From JBFGCT01 sp963825565 (GTDB lineage: Bacteria; Actinomycetota; Acidimicrobiia; Acidimicrobiales; Ilumatobacteraceae), in the NCBI GenBank assembly GCA_963825565.1, contig CAWGTW010000002.1, positions 124,001 through 188,000 on the forward strand: 64,000 bases of DNA, written 5' to 3'. Made by a program: the position numbers and the translations under genes. The notes below the pieces were generated by a model. That model was not told the DNA's origin and did no database searches. It worked only from the letters and a program-made list of their open reading frames with translations. Shown here piece by piece: positions 16,168 to 24,580 of the stretch (within the stretch, counting starts at the first letter, position 1; each line of letters opens with the position of its first letter).

Positions 16168-17411
16168 AGCAACTCCTCGTACTCGGCGCAGGCACGGCCG
16201 GGACGATGGCCGTCAACAAGCTCCGACCGCGACTCGATCCCGACGAGTGGGCGATCACGGTCGTCGACGCCACGCCCGACCACCACTATCAGCCGGGCTA
16301 TCTGTTCGTCCCGTTCGGCATCTACGAACCCGACGAGATCGTCAAGCCCAAGGCGCAGCTGATCGCCGATGGCGTCGAGCTGATGATGGGTGAGGTCGAC
16401 GTCGTCAAGGCCGAGGACTCGATCGTCGTGCTGGCCGACGGCACCGAGCTGCCCTACGACCAGCTGATCATCGCCACCGGCACCCACCCCCGTCGCGACC
16501 AGACCGAGGGCCTCGACAGCGACCAGTACGGCGTCACGATCCACGACTTCTACACGCTCGACGGCGCGACCCGCCTGGCCGAGGTGTTCGACGGCTGGGA
16601 GGGCGGGCGCCTCGTCCTCAACATCGTCGAGATGCCGATCAAGTGCCCGGTCGCCCCGCTCGAGTTCATGTTCCTCGCCGACGCGTTCTTCACCGAGCGC
16701 GGCATCCGCGACCGGGTCGAGCTGACCTATGTCACCCCGCTCGACGGCGCGTTCACCAAGCCGGTGGCGGCCAAGTATCTCGGTGACATGCTCGATCAGC
16801 GCAAGATCGCGCTGGAGTCGGACTTCATGACGATGGAGGCCGACACCGAGCGGAACATGCTCGTCAGCTACGACGAGCGCGAGGTCCCCTACGACCTGCT
16901 GGTCACCGTGCCGGTCAACATGGGCGCCGAGTTCGTCGATCGCTCGGGCCTCGGCGACGAGCTGAACCATGTCGAGGTCGACAAGTTCACGTTCCTGTCC
17001 GACGACCACGACAACATCTTCGCCCTCGGCGACGCGGCCAACCTTCCGACCTCCAAGGCCGGCTCGGTCGCCCACTTCGCCGTCGACGTGTTCGTCGACA
17101 ACTTCCTCCAGCACATCAAGGGGCGCCCGATGACCCACCGGTTCGACGGGCACGCCAACTGCTTCATCGAGTCCGGCAACGGCAAGGGGTTGCTGATCGA
17201 CTTCAACTACGACGTCGAGCCGCTGCCCGGCAAGTACCCGCTGCCCGGCATCGGCCCGTTCACGCTGCTCAAGGAGACCGAGGCCAACCACTGGGGCAAG
17301 CTGATGTTCAAGTGGACCTACTGGAACGTGCTGCTCCCGGGACGTGCCCTGCCGCTCGAGGCGCAGATGACGATGGCCGGCAAGCGGATGCCGGCGGTGA
17401 GGTCGTCATGA
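16164..17411 (+). CDS. Sulfide:quinone oxidoreductase-like flavoprotein
   Basis: 415 residues of the pyridine nucleotide-disulfide fold. The FAD motif is LVLGAGTAGTMAVNKL at the N-terminus, a second nucleotide strand has IATGTHPRR (about 104-111), and FALGDAANLPTSKAG (286-300) closes the FAD site. Cys161 in IKCPVAPLEF matches one catalytic Cys of SQR, and Cys333 in HANCFIESGNGKG matches the C-terminal one. The third Cys of classical SQR (about position 128) is absent. The C-terminal amphipathic region (WGKLMFKWTYW) fits monotopic membrane binding. It likely oxidises sulfide or a persulfide and feeds electrons to quinone, passing sulfane sulfur to the downstream DsrC and DsrE proteins. Confidence 0.8.
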   Translation: MKQLLVLGAGTAGTMAVNKLRPRLDPDEWAITVVDATPDHHYQPGYLFVPFGIYEPDEIVKPKAQLIADGVELMMGEVDVVKAEDSIVVLADGTELPYDQLIIATGTHPRRDQTEGLDSDQYGVTIHDFYTLDGATRLAEVFDGWEGGRLVLNIVEMPIKCPVAPLEFMFLADAFFTERGIRDRVELTYVTPLDGAFTKPVAAKYLGDMLDQRKIALESDFMTMEADTERNMLVSYDEREVPYDLLVTVPVNMGAEFVDRSGLGDELNHVEVDKFTFLSDDHDNIFALGDAANLPTSKAGSVAHFAVDVFVDNFLQHIKGRPMTHRFDGHANCFIESGNGKGLLIDFNYDVEPLPGKYPLPGIGPFTLLKETEANHWGKLMFKWTYWNVLLPGRALPLEAQMTMAGKRMPAVRSS

Positions 17412-18145
17412 CCGTGACCGAGGCACCGGTCGATCGCATCGACGTGCTCGAGGCGAAGATCGATCTGCTGTCCGAGCAGCTCGCGGTCCTCACCGCCGAC
17501 GCCGAACGTCGCCGGCGAGAGCGCGAGGTGCTCGGTGACCTGACCGCGGACCTGGCGCGGGTGTCCGAGGAGGCGATGGTGCTGGCCACGCGCGAGCTCG
17601 AGTCGCTGTCGCAGACCGCCGATCTTGCCGACACGGTCCGGCTGCTGCGCCGTCTCGTCGAGGTGGCCCCCGACCTCGATCGGGCACTCGTCGGGCTGCG
17701 CGCGATCGCCGATCTGATCGACGACGCGGCGCCGATGGGCACCGACGTGATGGCGATGCTCACCGATCGCCTCGCCGATGCCGATCGGAAGGGGTACTTC
17801 ACGTTCGCCACCGCCGCGCTCGGCGTCGTCGACCGCGTGGTCGCGAACTTCGACGAGCACGACGTCGAGCTGCTCGGCGACAACGTCGTCGCCATGCTCG
17901 AAGCACTGCGCGAGGTCACCCAGCCCGAGATGCTGGCGTTCGTCGGGCGGATGGTCGACGCGGTGCAAGCCGAGCAGGCCGCCGTCGAGATGGAAACCGC
18001 CGAACCGCCGAGCCTGTGGGCGCTCGCCCGCCAGGTCCGAGATCCCGAAGTCCGCCGAGGCATGGCCAGGGCGCTGCACACGCTGCGCGCGGTCTCGCTC
18101 GAAACCGGACCCAACCAACCAGAACAACAAGGAGACACCAAGTGA
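17408..18145 (+). CDS. DUF1641 protein (SQR partner)
   Basis: 245 residues, starting within the SQR stop (ATGA). The N-terminal 60 residues form a charged coiled coil (IDVLEAKIDLLSEQLAVL). The middle contains the DUF1641 core (about 105-200), including FATAALGVVDRVVANF. DUF1641 proteins are repeatedly found next to SQR-like or formate-dehydrogenase-like genes and may tether the flavoprotein, but no activity is established. It is linked to the following dsrC-like gene by a GTGA overlap. Confidence 0.7.
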   Translation: MTVTEAPVDRIDVLEAKIDLLSEQLAVLTADAERRRREREVLGDLTADLARVSEEAMVLATRELESLSQTADLADTVRLLRRLVEVAPDLDRALVGLRAIADLIDDAAPMGTDVMAMLTDRLADADRKGYFTFATAALGVVDRVVANFDEHDVELLGDNVVAMLEALREVTQPEMLAFVGRMVDAVQAEQAAVEMETAEPPSLWALARQVRDPEVRRGMARALHTLRAVSLETGPNQPEQQGDTK

Positions 18146-18459
18146 GCACCGCAACCATCGCCGGTCAGGCGGTCAGCGTCAACGACGAGGGCTTCATGAC
18201 CGAGTACGACGAGTGGAACGAGGACGTCGGCCGCGAGCTCGCCACGATGATCGGCATCGACGAGCTCACCGACGAGCACTGGAAGGCGATCCACTTCCTG
18301 CGCAGCGACTTCGCCGAGCAGGGCGAGACGCCGACCCTGCGGAGGGTGACCAAGGTGGGCGGCATCCCGACCAAGGAGCTGTTCGCCCTGTTCCCCAAGA
18401 AGCCGGCCAAGAAGATGGCCTACATCGCCGGGCTCCCCAAGCCCAAGGGCTGCGTCTGA
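18142..18459 (+). CDS. DsrC/TusE-family sulfur carrier with a single cysteine
   Basis: 105 residues, the same length as classical DsrC, from a GTG preceded by AAGGAGA at 18129-18135. The C-terminal arm ends AGLPKPKGCV, with the conserved penultimate Cys104 that carries persulfide or trisulfide. The second Cys of dissimilatory DsrC (position 93 in the 105-residue protein) is Ala here. Proteins with only the terminal Cys act as sulfur relays (TusE-like) rather than as redox partners forming the intramolecular disulfide. It sits between DUF1641 and DsrE in the SQR operon, so it is the likely acceptor of sulfane sulfur. Confidence 0.85.
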   Translation: MSTATIAGQAVSVNDEGFMTEYDEWNEDVGRELATMIGIDELTDEHWKAIHFLRSDFAEQGETPTLRRVTKVGGIPTKELFALFPKKPAKKMAYIAGLPKPKGCV

Positions 18460-18487
18460 GCAGGATCGACAACGAGGAGAGATCACC

Positions 18488-19054
18488 ATGACCGCAACCG
18501 ACGCCGGCACGAACACCGGCACCCACACCACGGTCGTCCCCGACTTCGGCGACGACGCACCCGATCGCAAGATCTGCTTCATCTGCTCCAAGGGCAACCT
18601 GGACATGGCGTACCCCGCGCTGATCATGGCCAACGGTGCGCTCGGAGAGGGGATCGAGACCCACATCTTCTTCACCTTCTGGGGCCTCGACATGATCAAC
18701 AAGAAGACGATGGACGACCTCAAGTTCACCCCGCTCGGCAACGCCGCGATGCACATGCCGCCCGGGATGGGCAAGCTCTCCGACAAGCACATGCCCCAGG
18801 GCCTCGGAGGCCTGCCCGGCATGACCGGGATGGCGACCAAGATGCTCAAGAAGCAGATCGCCGACCTCGACGTGCCCGAGGTCCCCGAGTTCCTCCAGAT
18901 GCTGTCCGACATGGGCGCCCAGCTCTGGGCGTGCAAGATGTCGGTCGACATGATGGGCCTCGACGCCGACGATCTGTTCGAGGAGGTCGTCGACATCATC
19001 AACGTCAGCGAGTTCATCGAGCTCTCCGAGGGCGCCCAGATCATCTTCGTCTGA
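18488..19054 (+). CDS. DsrE-family sulfurtransferase-like protein
   Basis: 188 residues with a ribosome site GAGGAGAG before the ATG. A Rossmann-like DsrE/F/H fold is suggested by KICFICSKGNLDMAYPAL (about 28-45) and the conserved active-site segment LWACKMSVDMMG with Cys149. Two further cysteines, Cys30 and Cys33, form a CxxC-like pair. A Met/Gly-rich insertion (about 85-125) is typical of the DsrE2/DsrE3 subfamily, which binds persulfide and can exchange it with TusA or DsrC. It is the last gene of the operon. Confidence 0.8.
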   Translation: MTATDAGTNTGTHTTVVPDFGDDAPDRKICFICSKGNLDMAYPALIMANGALGEGIETHIFFTFWGLDMINKKTMDDLKFTPLGNAAMHMPPGMGKLSDKHMPQGLGGLPGMTGMATKMLKKQIADLDVPEVPEFLQMLSDMGAQLWACKMSVDMMGLDADDLFEEVVDIINVSEFIELSEGAQIIFV

Positions 19055-19073
19055 CGGGGTGAGTTCCATCGCG

Positions 19074-19511
19074 TCAGCTTCCCGCTAGTCGTTCGAGCAT
19101 CGCCTTCATCTGGGCGTGGACGAGGTTGACCGCCTGGAGCGGGCGGATCATCACCTTGAATTCGGTGATCAGGCCGTCGTCGTCACAGGTGATGATGTCG
19201 ACGCCGTTGACGTACTTGCCCTCGACCGTCGTCTCGAACTCGAGCATCGCCTGGTGGCCTCGGGCGATCTGCTTCGAGTAGCGGAAGCCGCCCCCCGACG
19301 TGCCCTCGCTCTCGCCCCCGAGCGTGCCGCCGGCAGCGGTGAGGTACAGCTTGGTGATGTCGCGACCCTCCTGCGGCGTGAACACGATGGGGGAGAGGAA
19401 CACGACGTCGGGGTGGAGGATCGCATCGAGCCCACCGGTCAGCTCGCCGCGCAGGTGGAGGTGCCACCGTTCGAGGCACGTGTCGATCGGTTCGGTCGTC
19501 GCGGTGTCCAT
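19074..19511 (-). CDS. SnoaL-like/NTF2-fold protein
   Basis: 145 residues with the cone-shaped NTF2 fold signature: an N-terminal helix with RWHLHLRGELTGGLDAILHPDVVFLSP, central strands and the C-terminal GLITEFKVMIRPLQAVN. Such small proteins include polyketide cyclases and ketosteroid isomerases, but many are uncharacterised ligand binders. The ATG is 7 nt after TACGAT, so it is probably leaderless. It is convergent with the DsrE gene, separated by 19 bp, and functionally unrelated as far as I can tell. Confidence 0.65.
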   Translation of the reverse strand: MDTATTEPIDTCLERWHLHLRGELTGGLDAILHPDVVFLSPIVFTPQEGRDITKLYLTAAGGTLGGESEGTSGGGFRYSKQIARGHQAMLEFETTVEGKYVNGVDIITCDDDGLITEFKVMIRPLQAVNLVHAQMKAMLERLAGS

Positions 19512-19529
19512 CGCGGCGATCGTAGGCGT

Positions 19530-20135
19530 TCACGCGGTCACACAGAACTGCGACGACACCGCAGCGTCGGGGGCCGGCGTGCACACGTGGTTCGTGCGCC
19601 CGATCACCCATTCGATCCGCGAGATCGGAATCGACGTGTCGAGCCGGAGGGCGATCAGGTCGCCATCGAGGTGGAGGCGGCTGCCGTCGATCGCCGTGCC
19701 GTCGGCGGCGACCAGTCCGACCGACGTGACCGGTCCGCCCGCTTGCAGCAGGTGCCAGACGTCATCGCCGGCGACGATCGTGGCCAGGGTGACGATCCCG
19801 TCGTCGGGGAGCTCGGGAACATCGTCGGCTTCGACGCATCGGGCGACGGTCGGACGCGGCGGCGAGAACTCGATACGGCCGAATCCGAGGCACAACTGAT
19901 CGCCGTGGGCGACCATCGGCACCGGGAAGTCGCTGCGGGCGGAACCATCGACCGGTCGCAGCTCGACCCATCGCCGGGTCCCCGGGCCGCGGACCTGCGT
20001 CGACGGCGACGCCAGCTGCTCGCCGGTCGTCTCCGGCCGGTCGGCTCCGCCGAGTGCGAGCACGGCGAGCACGATGACGACGACCGCGCCGACGACGACA
20101 CCGACGAGTCGCCGCCGTCCGCCGTCGGCACTCAC
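19530..20135 (-). CDS. Hypothetical single-TM exported protein
   Basis: 201 residues with an N-terminal membrane anchor (about 9-30, LVGVVVGAVVVIVLAVLAL) and an extracytoplasmic part of beta-strand character containing four cysteines (QLCLGF, VARCVE, HVCTP, QFCVT) that could form two disulfides. I do not recognise a family. The start overlaps the esterase stop by 4 bp, so it is the last gene of the selW-esterase operon. Confidence 0.55.
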   Translation of the reverse strand: MSADGGRRRLVGVVVGAVVVIVLAVLALGGADRPETTGEQLASPSTQVRGPGTRRWVELRPVDGSARSDFPVPMVAHGDQLCLGFGRIEFSPPRPTVARCVEADDVPELPDDGIVTLATIVAGDDVWHLLQAGGPVTSVGLVAADGTAIDGSRLHLDGDLIALRLDTSIPISRIEWVIGRTNHVCTPAPDAAVSSQFCVTA

Positions 20136-21046
20136 TGTGCCGCGGGGACGACGCCACGCTCGCGGGTGTTGGCGCGGATGAACGCTGCCGCGTCGACCAG
20201 CGCGTCGGTCGCCTCGGGCAGGTACCCGGCGAAGATCTGGTACACGTGCCAGAGTCCCTCACGCACGTCGAGGTGTACGTCGACCCCGGCGGCCGTCGCC
20301 CGCTCGGCCAGCGCGGTCGAGTCGGACAGCAGGACCTCGTCGGAGCCGGCCTGCACGAGCAACGGCGGAAGGCCGGCGAGGTCGGCGAACAGCGGCGACA
20401 CGCCGGGGTCGTCGAGCGGGGTCCGGCCGGCGTACTGGGCAGCGGTCGCGGCGATCTTGGTCACGTCGATCATCGGGTCGATCGCCGCCTTGGTGCGGTA
20501 CGACTCGCCCGATCCGGTGAGGTCGGTCCACGGCGACAGGAGGTACGCGCAACCGGGGAGCCGATCGCCGGCGTCGCGCAGCGCGACGAGCGTCGCCAGC
20601 GCGGCCCCGCCGCCCGCGGAGTCACCGGCGATCGTGACCAGCGCCGGGTCGGTCGCCTCGGCGATCGCCCGGTAGGCGGCGACGCAGTCCTCGATCGCCG
20701 CTGGATAGGGGTGCTCGGGAGCCAGCCGGTAGTCGATCACCGTGGCCGTCGCGTTCGCCCGCTTCGCCAGGCGGGCGGCCAGGGCGATGTGGCTGTACGC
20801 CGAACCGACGACGTACCCGCCCCCGTGCAGGTAGAGAACGTGCCGGGCGGGCGGTTCGCGGGTCGGCGTGGCGACGATCGCCGGCACGCCGCCGACGACG
20901 GTGTCGACGTACTCGACGTGGCGCGGCCGCGGGAGCCGGTCGATTCGGTCCATCGCCGCCCGCCGTTGGGCCATGGTCGCGCCGTCGACGGCCGCGAACC
21001 GACCGATGTTGCGGCGGACCAGCCGGGCTCGACGGCTGATCGTCAT
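20132..21046 (-). CDS. Alpha/beta hydrolase, hormone-sensitive lipase-type esterase
   Basis: 304 residues with the family IV (HSL) signatures: oxyanion motif HGGGYVVGS (74-82) and nucleophile elbow GDSAGG with Ser143. An Asp in the VQAGSDEVLL segment and a His in EGLWHVYQIF complete the triad. It should hydrolyse short-chain esters or lactones; the substrate is unknown. Its ATG lies 3 bp after the stop of the SelW-like gene, so both are likely on one mRNA. Confidence 0.85.
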   Translation of the reverse strand: MTISRRARLVRRNIGRFAAVDGATMAQRRAAMDRIDRLPRPRHVEYVDTVVGGVPAIVATPTREPPARHVLYLHGGGYVVGSAYSHIALAARLAKRANATATVIDYRLAPEHPYPAAIEDCVAAYRAIAEATDPALVTIAGDSAGGGAALATLVALRDAGDRLPGCAYLLSPWTDLTGSGESYRTKAAIDPMIDVTKIAATAAQYAGRTPLDDPGVSPLFADLAGLPPLLVQAGSDEVLLSDSTALAERATAAGVDVHLDVREGLWHVYQIFAGYLPEATDALVDAAAFIRANTRERGVVPAAQ

Positions 21047-21049
21047 CGG

Positions 21050-21319
21050 TCAGGTGCCGTAGCGCGGGACCCCCGCGCCGTAGCGTTCGGTGAACAACGC
21101 CAGTACCTCGCCCGGCTCGGCGTGGCGCCCGGTTTCGGCCTTGGAGTACAGCAGCTCGCCGTCGACCTCGACGTCGAAGACGCCCTTGCTGCCCATCACG
21201 AGCGTCAGGTCCTCGATCACGTGTTGGTAGTTGGAGACCAGGTCGTCGACCGCGCGCACGGCGCGGGACGAATAGTCTCAAGGGACGCAGTAGGTCAGGC
21301 GAATGTGGTGGTTGGCCAT
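21050..21319 (-). CDS. SelW-like Rdx-family selenoprotein (in-frame TGA = Sec14)
   Basis: Reading through an in-frame TGA (21280-21278) gives an 89-residue protein. It begins MANHHIRLTYCVPU, with Cys11 and Sec14 in a CxxU motif, and continues DYSSRAVRAVDDLVSNY and the Rdx core GVFDVEVDGELLYSKAETG. Rdx/SelW proteins have CxxC or CxxU exactly here, after a first beta strand, and are thioredoxin-fold thiol oxidoreductases. Without readthrough only a 69-residue fragment starting at a GTG (21259) and lacking the redox motif would be called. The ATG has TACGCT ending 6 nt upstream, matching the leaderless pattern of the window. A SECIS-like hairpin follows the TGA. The esterase gene begins 3 bp downstream. 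Confidence 0.85.
21246..21271 (-). promoter_or_regulatory. SECIS-like hairpin downstream of the Sec codon
   Basis: The mRNA after the UGA folds into an upper stem CCGCGC/GCGCGG (21266-21261 with 21255-21250) closed by a five-nucleotide loop CGUGC. A short lower stem UCG/CGA lies across a small internal loop. The loop contains GU 19-20 nt after the UGA, within the 16-37 nt window known for bacterial SECIS elements, whose apical G and U contact SelB. Confidence 0.6.
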
Positions 21320-21325
21320 CGCGCC

Positions 21326-21331
21326 AGCGTA
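21326..21331 (-). promoter_or_regulatory. -10 element of the selW-like gene
   Basis: TACGCT on the minus strand ends 6 nt before the ATG at 21319. The distance equals that seen at about twenty other starts in the window, implying transcription initiation at or next to the start codon. It lies just before the 3' end of ppc, so selW need not depend on ppc read-through. Confidence 0.55.
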
Positions 21332-21334
21332 CCG

Positions 21335-24129
21335 TCAGCCCGAGTTGCGGATGCCGGTGGCGATGGCGTTGATCGTGAGCTGGATGCCCCGCTGGACCAG
21401 CTCGTCGTCGTCGCCGTCGCGGAAGCGGCGCAGGAGGTCGACCTGCATCACGTGCAGCGGATCGAGGTACGGGTAGCGGTTCCGCAGGCTGCGGGCGAGC
21501 ACGGGATTGTCGGCCAGTGGATCGGTCGACCCGGTGATCCGTTCGTGCCACGTTCGGGTCAGCGTGTGCTCGGCCTCGATCCGTCCGAAGATCCGGGCGC
21601 CCATGTCGCGGTCCTCGACCAGCACCTCGGCGTACCGCCGGCCGATCTCGATGTCGACCTTGGCGAGGACCATGCCCATGTTGTTGACGATCGCCTGGAA
21701 GAACGGCCACTCGGCATACATCCGCACGAGGAGTTCGGCGCGCTCGCCGTCGCCGCCGGCGAACGCCTCGAACCCGGAACCGGCGCCGTACCACGCCGGG
21801 ATCATCAGCCGGCACTGGGTCCAGCCGAACACCCACGGGATCGCCCGGAGATCCTCGATCGCCGTCGAGGGCTTGCGCGACGCCGGGCGGCTCCCGACGT
21901 TCAGCGTCGCGATCTCGTTGGTCGGCGTGATCGAGCGGAAGAAGTCGACGAACCGATCGTCGCCGTAGACCAGCTCGCGATACGCGACGAACGCAAGCCC
22001 GGCGATCTCGCGCATCGCCTCGCCGAACACGCCGTCGGTGCCCCCCGAACGGTCGGTGACGAGGCACGACGCCTCGAGCGTGGCGGCGACGAGCGTTTCC
22101 AGGTTGCGGCGGGCGAGCGCGGGGTGGGAGTACTTGGCGGCGACCATCTCGCCCTGTTCGGTGAGCCGGATCGACCCGTCGACCGACCCGGGGGGCTGGG
22201 CGAGGATCGCCTGGTAGGCGGGTCCACCACCGCGACCGACGGTGCCGCCGCGGCCGTGGAACAGGCGGAGCCGCCCCCCGGCCGCACTCGCAGCGTCGAC
22301 CAGCGCGGCCTGAGCCGCGTACAGGTTCCACTGCGATGCGAGGTAGCCGCCGTCCTTGTTCGAGTCCGAGTACCCGATCATCACCTCCTGGCGCCCGTCC
22401 CGCGACTCGACCAGCTCGCGGTAGACCGCGACGTCGAGCAGTGCGGTCAGCGTCGACGCGGCGCCGGCGAGATCGGAGATCGTCTCGAACAGCGGCACGA
22501 TGTCGAGCTCGGACGACGCCGGCGCGCCGCCGTGACCCGGCCGCACCAGACCGACCTCCTTGAGCAGGATCGCCACCTCGAGCACGTCGCTCACCGCGTT
22601 CGCCATCGAGATCACGTAGTGCGGGATCACCCGCCGCCCCACCCGGGCGACCGCGCCGGCAGCCGCATCGAGGATCGCCAGCTCGCTCTGCGTCTCCTCG
22701 TCGTAGGTGGCGCCGGGGTAGCGCAGGACTCGGGGCGACCTCAGCTCCGCGGTCAGGATCGCCACGCGCTCCGGCTCCGAGCAGCCGGCGTAGTCGTCGG
22801 TCACCCCGGCGTTGGCCAGCAGGTCGGCGATCACCCGCTCGTGCACCGCGGAGTTCTGCCGCAGGTCGAGCCCGCAGAGGTGGGCGCCGAAGATCGCCAC
22901 CGCTCGCCGCGCCGGCTCGATTCTCGCGTCGGCGAGATCGCCGGCACCGTGGGAGCGCAGCGACGTGGCGACCACGTCGTAGTCGGCGATCAGCTCGGCG
23001 ATCGACGCGTACCGCGGTCGCGGCACGTCGTGGCGGGGGTCCGGGAGGATCGTGGAGATCGTCGTCGAGGACGTCGTCGGCCAGCGCGTACAGCCGGGCG
23101 TGCATGCCGCGCAGGCGCGCGCCGGTACGGCTCGTCGGCCCGGAACGGCGAATCGTCGTGCGACGCGTCGGCGAGCGCGAGCAGCGCCGGGGTCGGCGTG
23201 ATCAGGCGGGCCGACATCGAGATCTCGCGGGCCAGCCGGTGCAGCGTGGCGAGGTGGTGGGAGAGCGCGAGGTAGGCCTGGCGCTGCGTCGCATAGTGCA
23301 CGACCTCGGCGGTGACGAACGGGTTGCCGTCGCGGTCGCCGCCGATCCACGATCCCATGTTGACCGCCAGGGTCGTGTCGATCGCGGCCACGCCGGTGCG
23401 CTGTTCGGCGAAGCGGGCGAGCTCGCGCGACAGCGACGGCACGGTCTGGAACAGGCTCGACTCGTAGTACCCGAGCGCCTCGTTGATCTCGTCGCGGACC
23501 CGGAGCTTGGAGAGGCGCAGCAGGGCGGTCTGCCAGAGGGTGAGCACGTGCACATCGAGGCGGGCGTCGACGTCGGCGATCGCCGGGCCGTCGTCGCCGA
23601 GCCGACTCCGTTGGTCGAGCAGGTCAGCCACCTGCTTGAGCACCTCGAGGATCGTCTTGCGGCGCACCTCGGTCGGGTGCGCGGTGATCACCGGGCTGAC
23701 CTCGAGCGCCCCGACGACCGCCGCGACGTCCGCGCCCGGCACGCCGGCGGCCGCCAGGCGATCGAACGACGCATCGAGGCTGCCGGGGCGGCCGTGGTGC
23801 CCGGCTGCGCGGTGGTATCGACTGCGGCGGTCGAGATGGACGTCCTCGGCGGTGTTGGCGAGCAACGCCAACCAATCGAAGGCCCTGATCACGTTCAGCT
23901 TGCGCTCGATCGGCTCCCCGTCGAGCGCGTCGTGCAGCGCGCCGACCGCGCTCTCGCCGCTCCGGCGGCCGCCGACCGCGATCCGCCGGACCGACTCGAT
24001 CAGCTCGAACGTCTCGTCACCGGCCTGCTCGCGGATCACGCCGCCCAGCAGGCGTCCGAGGAGGCGAATGTCATCGCCGAGGGCATCGTCGGTCGGGGGC
24101 GGTGCTGGCACGCGGCCAGTCAACACCAC
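21335..24129 (-). pseudogene. ppc: Phosphoenolpyruvate carboxylase with two frameshifts
   Basis: The complete PEPC is recoverable only by changing frame twice. Codons from 24129 read through VITAHPTEVRRKT and MGSWIGGDRDGNPF to DDSPFRADEPYR. They continue in a second frame as LRGMHARLYALADDVLDDDLHD, shifted within the GC repeat at 23115-23123. After an extra C in a five-C run (23035-23039 on the plus strand) they continue in a third frame from about PRHDVPRPRYASIAEL to the C-terminal RNSG at 21335. Catalytic GYSDSNKDGGYL and FHGRGGTVGRGG are intact. PEPC carboxylates PEP to oxaloacetate. Both shifts are one-base insertions in short runs, so sequencing error is as likely as decay. The start is a GTG and is uncertain. 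Confidence 0.8.
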
Positions 24130-24153
24130 CGAGCCGCTCTCTGCACGCCGAGT

Positions 24154-24549
24154 TCAGCGTGCGAGGACGACGTCGGCCGTGTCGCCACCCCAGCCGTACC
24201 TGCTGTCACGAGCCTCGATCGTGACGCTGAGCACGTCGTCGGTGATCTTGACGCCGCTGAGCGACCGGGTGAACGGTTGCTCGGCGCGATGGTCGTGGGT
24301 CAGCTCCCGCACGCCGTAGACCGTGCCGTCGTCGCCGATCACCCTCCATGCGTCGGCGTAGCGCTCAGCGGTGTCGTACGGCGACGAGACCGTGACATCG
24401 AAGCGCCACGTGCCGTCCGGCGATTCGGACGCAACGGCGGCGATCACGTCGGGGTAGCGGCCGTCGTCGGTCGCCGCGGCGCCGCCGCAGGCGACCAGTG
24501 CCGCGGCGCACGCCAGCGCGAACAGCGCTGAACGAGCACCGGTCAGCAT
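24154..24549 (-). CDS. Small putative lipoprotein
   Basis: 131 residues with a signal sequence ending in lipobox LVAC (MLTGARSALFALACAAALVAC) and a mature domain of about 105 residues rich in beta strands (GTWRFDVTVSSPYDT, DDVLSVTIEARDSRYG). No family recognised. The ATG is 7 nt after TACCGT, which also overlaps a ribosome-site-like GAGGAG. It is divergent from glgA. Confidence 0.6.
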   Translation of the reverse strand: MLTGARSALFALACAAALVACGGAAATDDGRYPDVIAAVASESPDGTWRFDVTVSSPYDTAERYADAWRVIGDDGTVYGVRELTHDHRAEQPFTRSLSGVKITDDVLSVTIEARDSRYGWGGDTADVVLAR

Positions 24550-24580
24550 CTCCTCGACGGTAGTCGGCCAGAATGGCCCG

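Noticed and set aside
21266..21280. GGGACGAATAGTCTC as a fourth DosR-like dyad
   Set aside because: The arms do not align symmetrically at the required spacing, and the bases are explained by the Sec codon and the following coding sequence.
23111..23125. Programmed ribosomal frameshift in ppc
   Set aside because: No slippery heptamer or downstream pseudoknot is evident, and two separate shifts are needed; PEPC is not known to be frameshifted.
20246..23275. A 1009-residue plus-strand open frame opposite the esterase, selW and ppc genes
   Set aside because: It has no recognisable domain and mirrors real genes on the other strand; long stop-free antisense frames are expected at this GC content.
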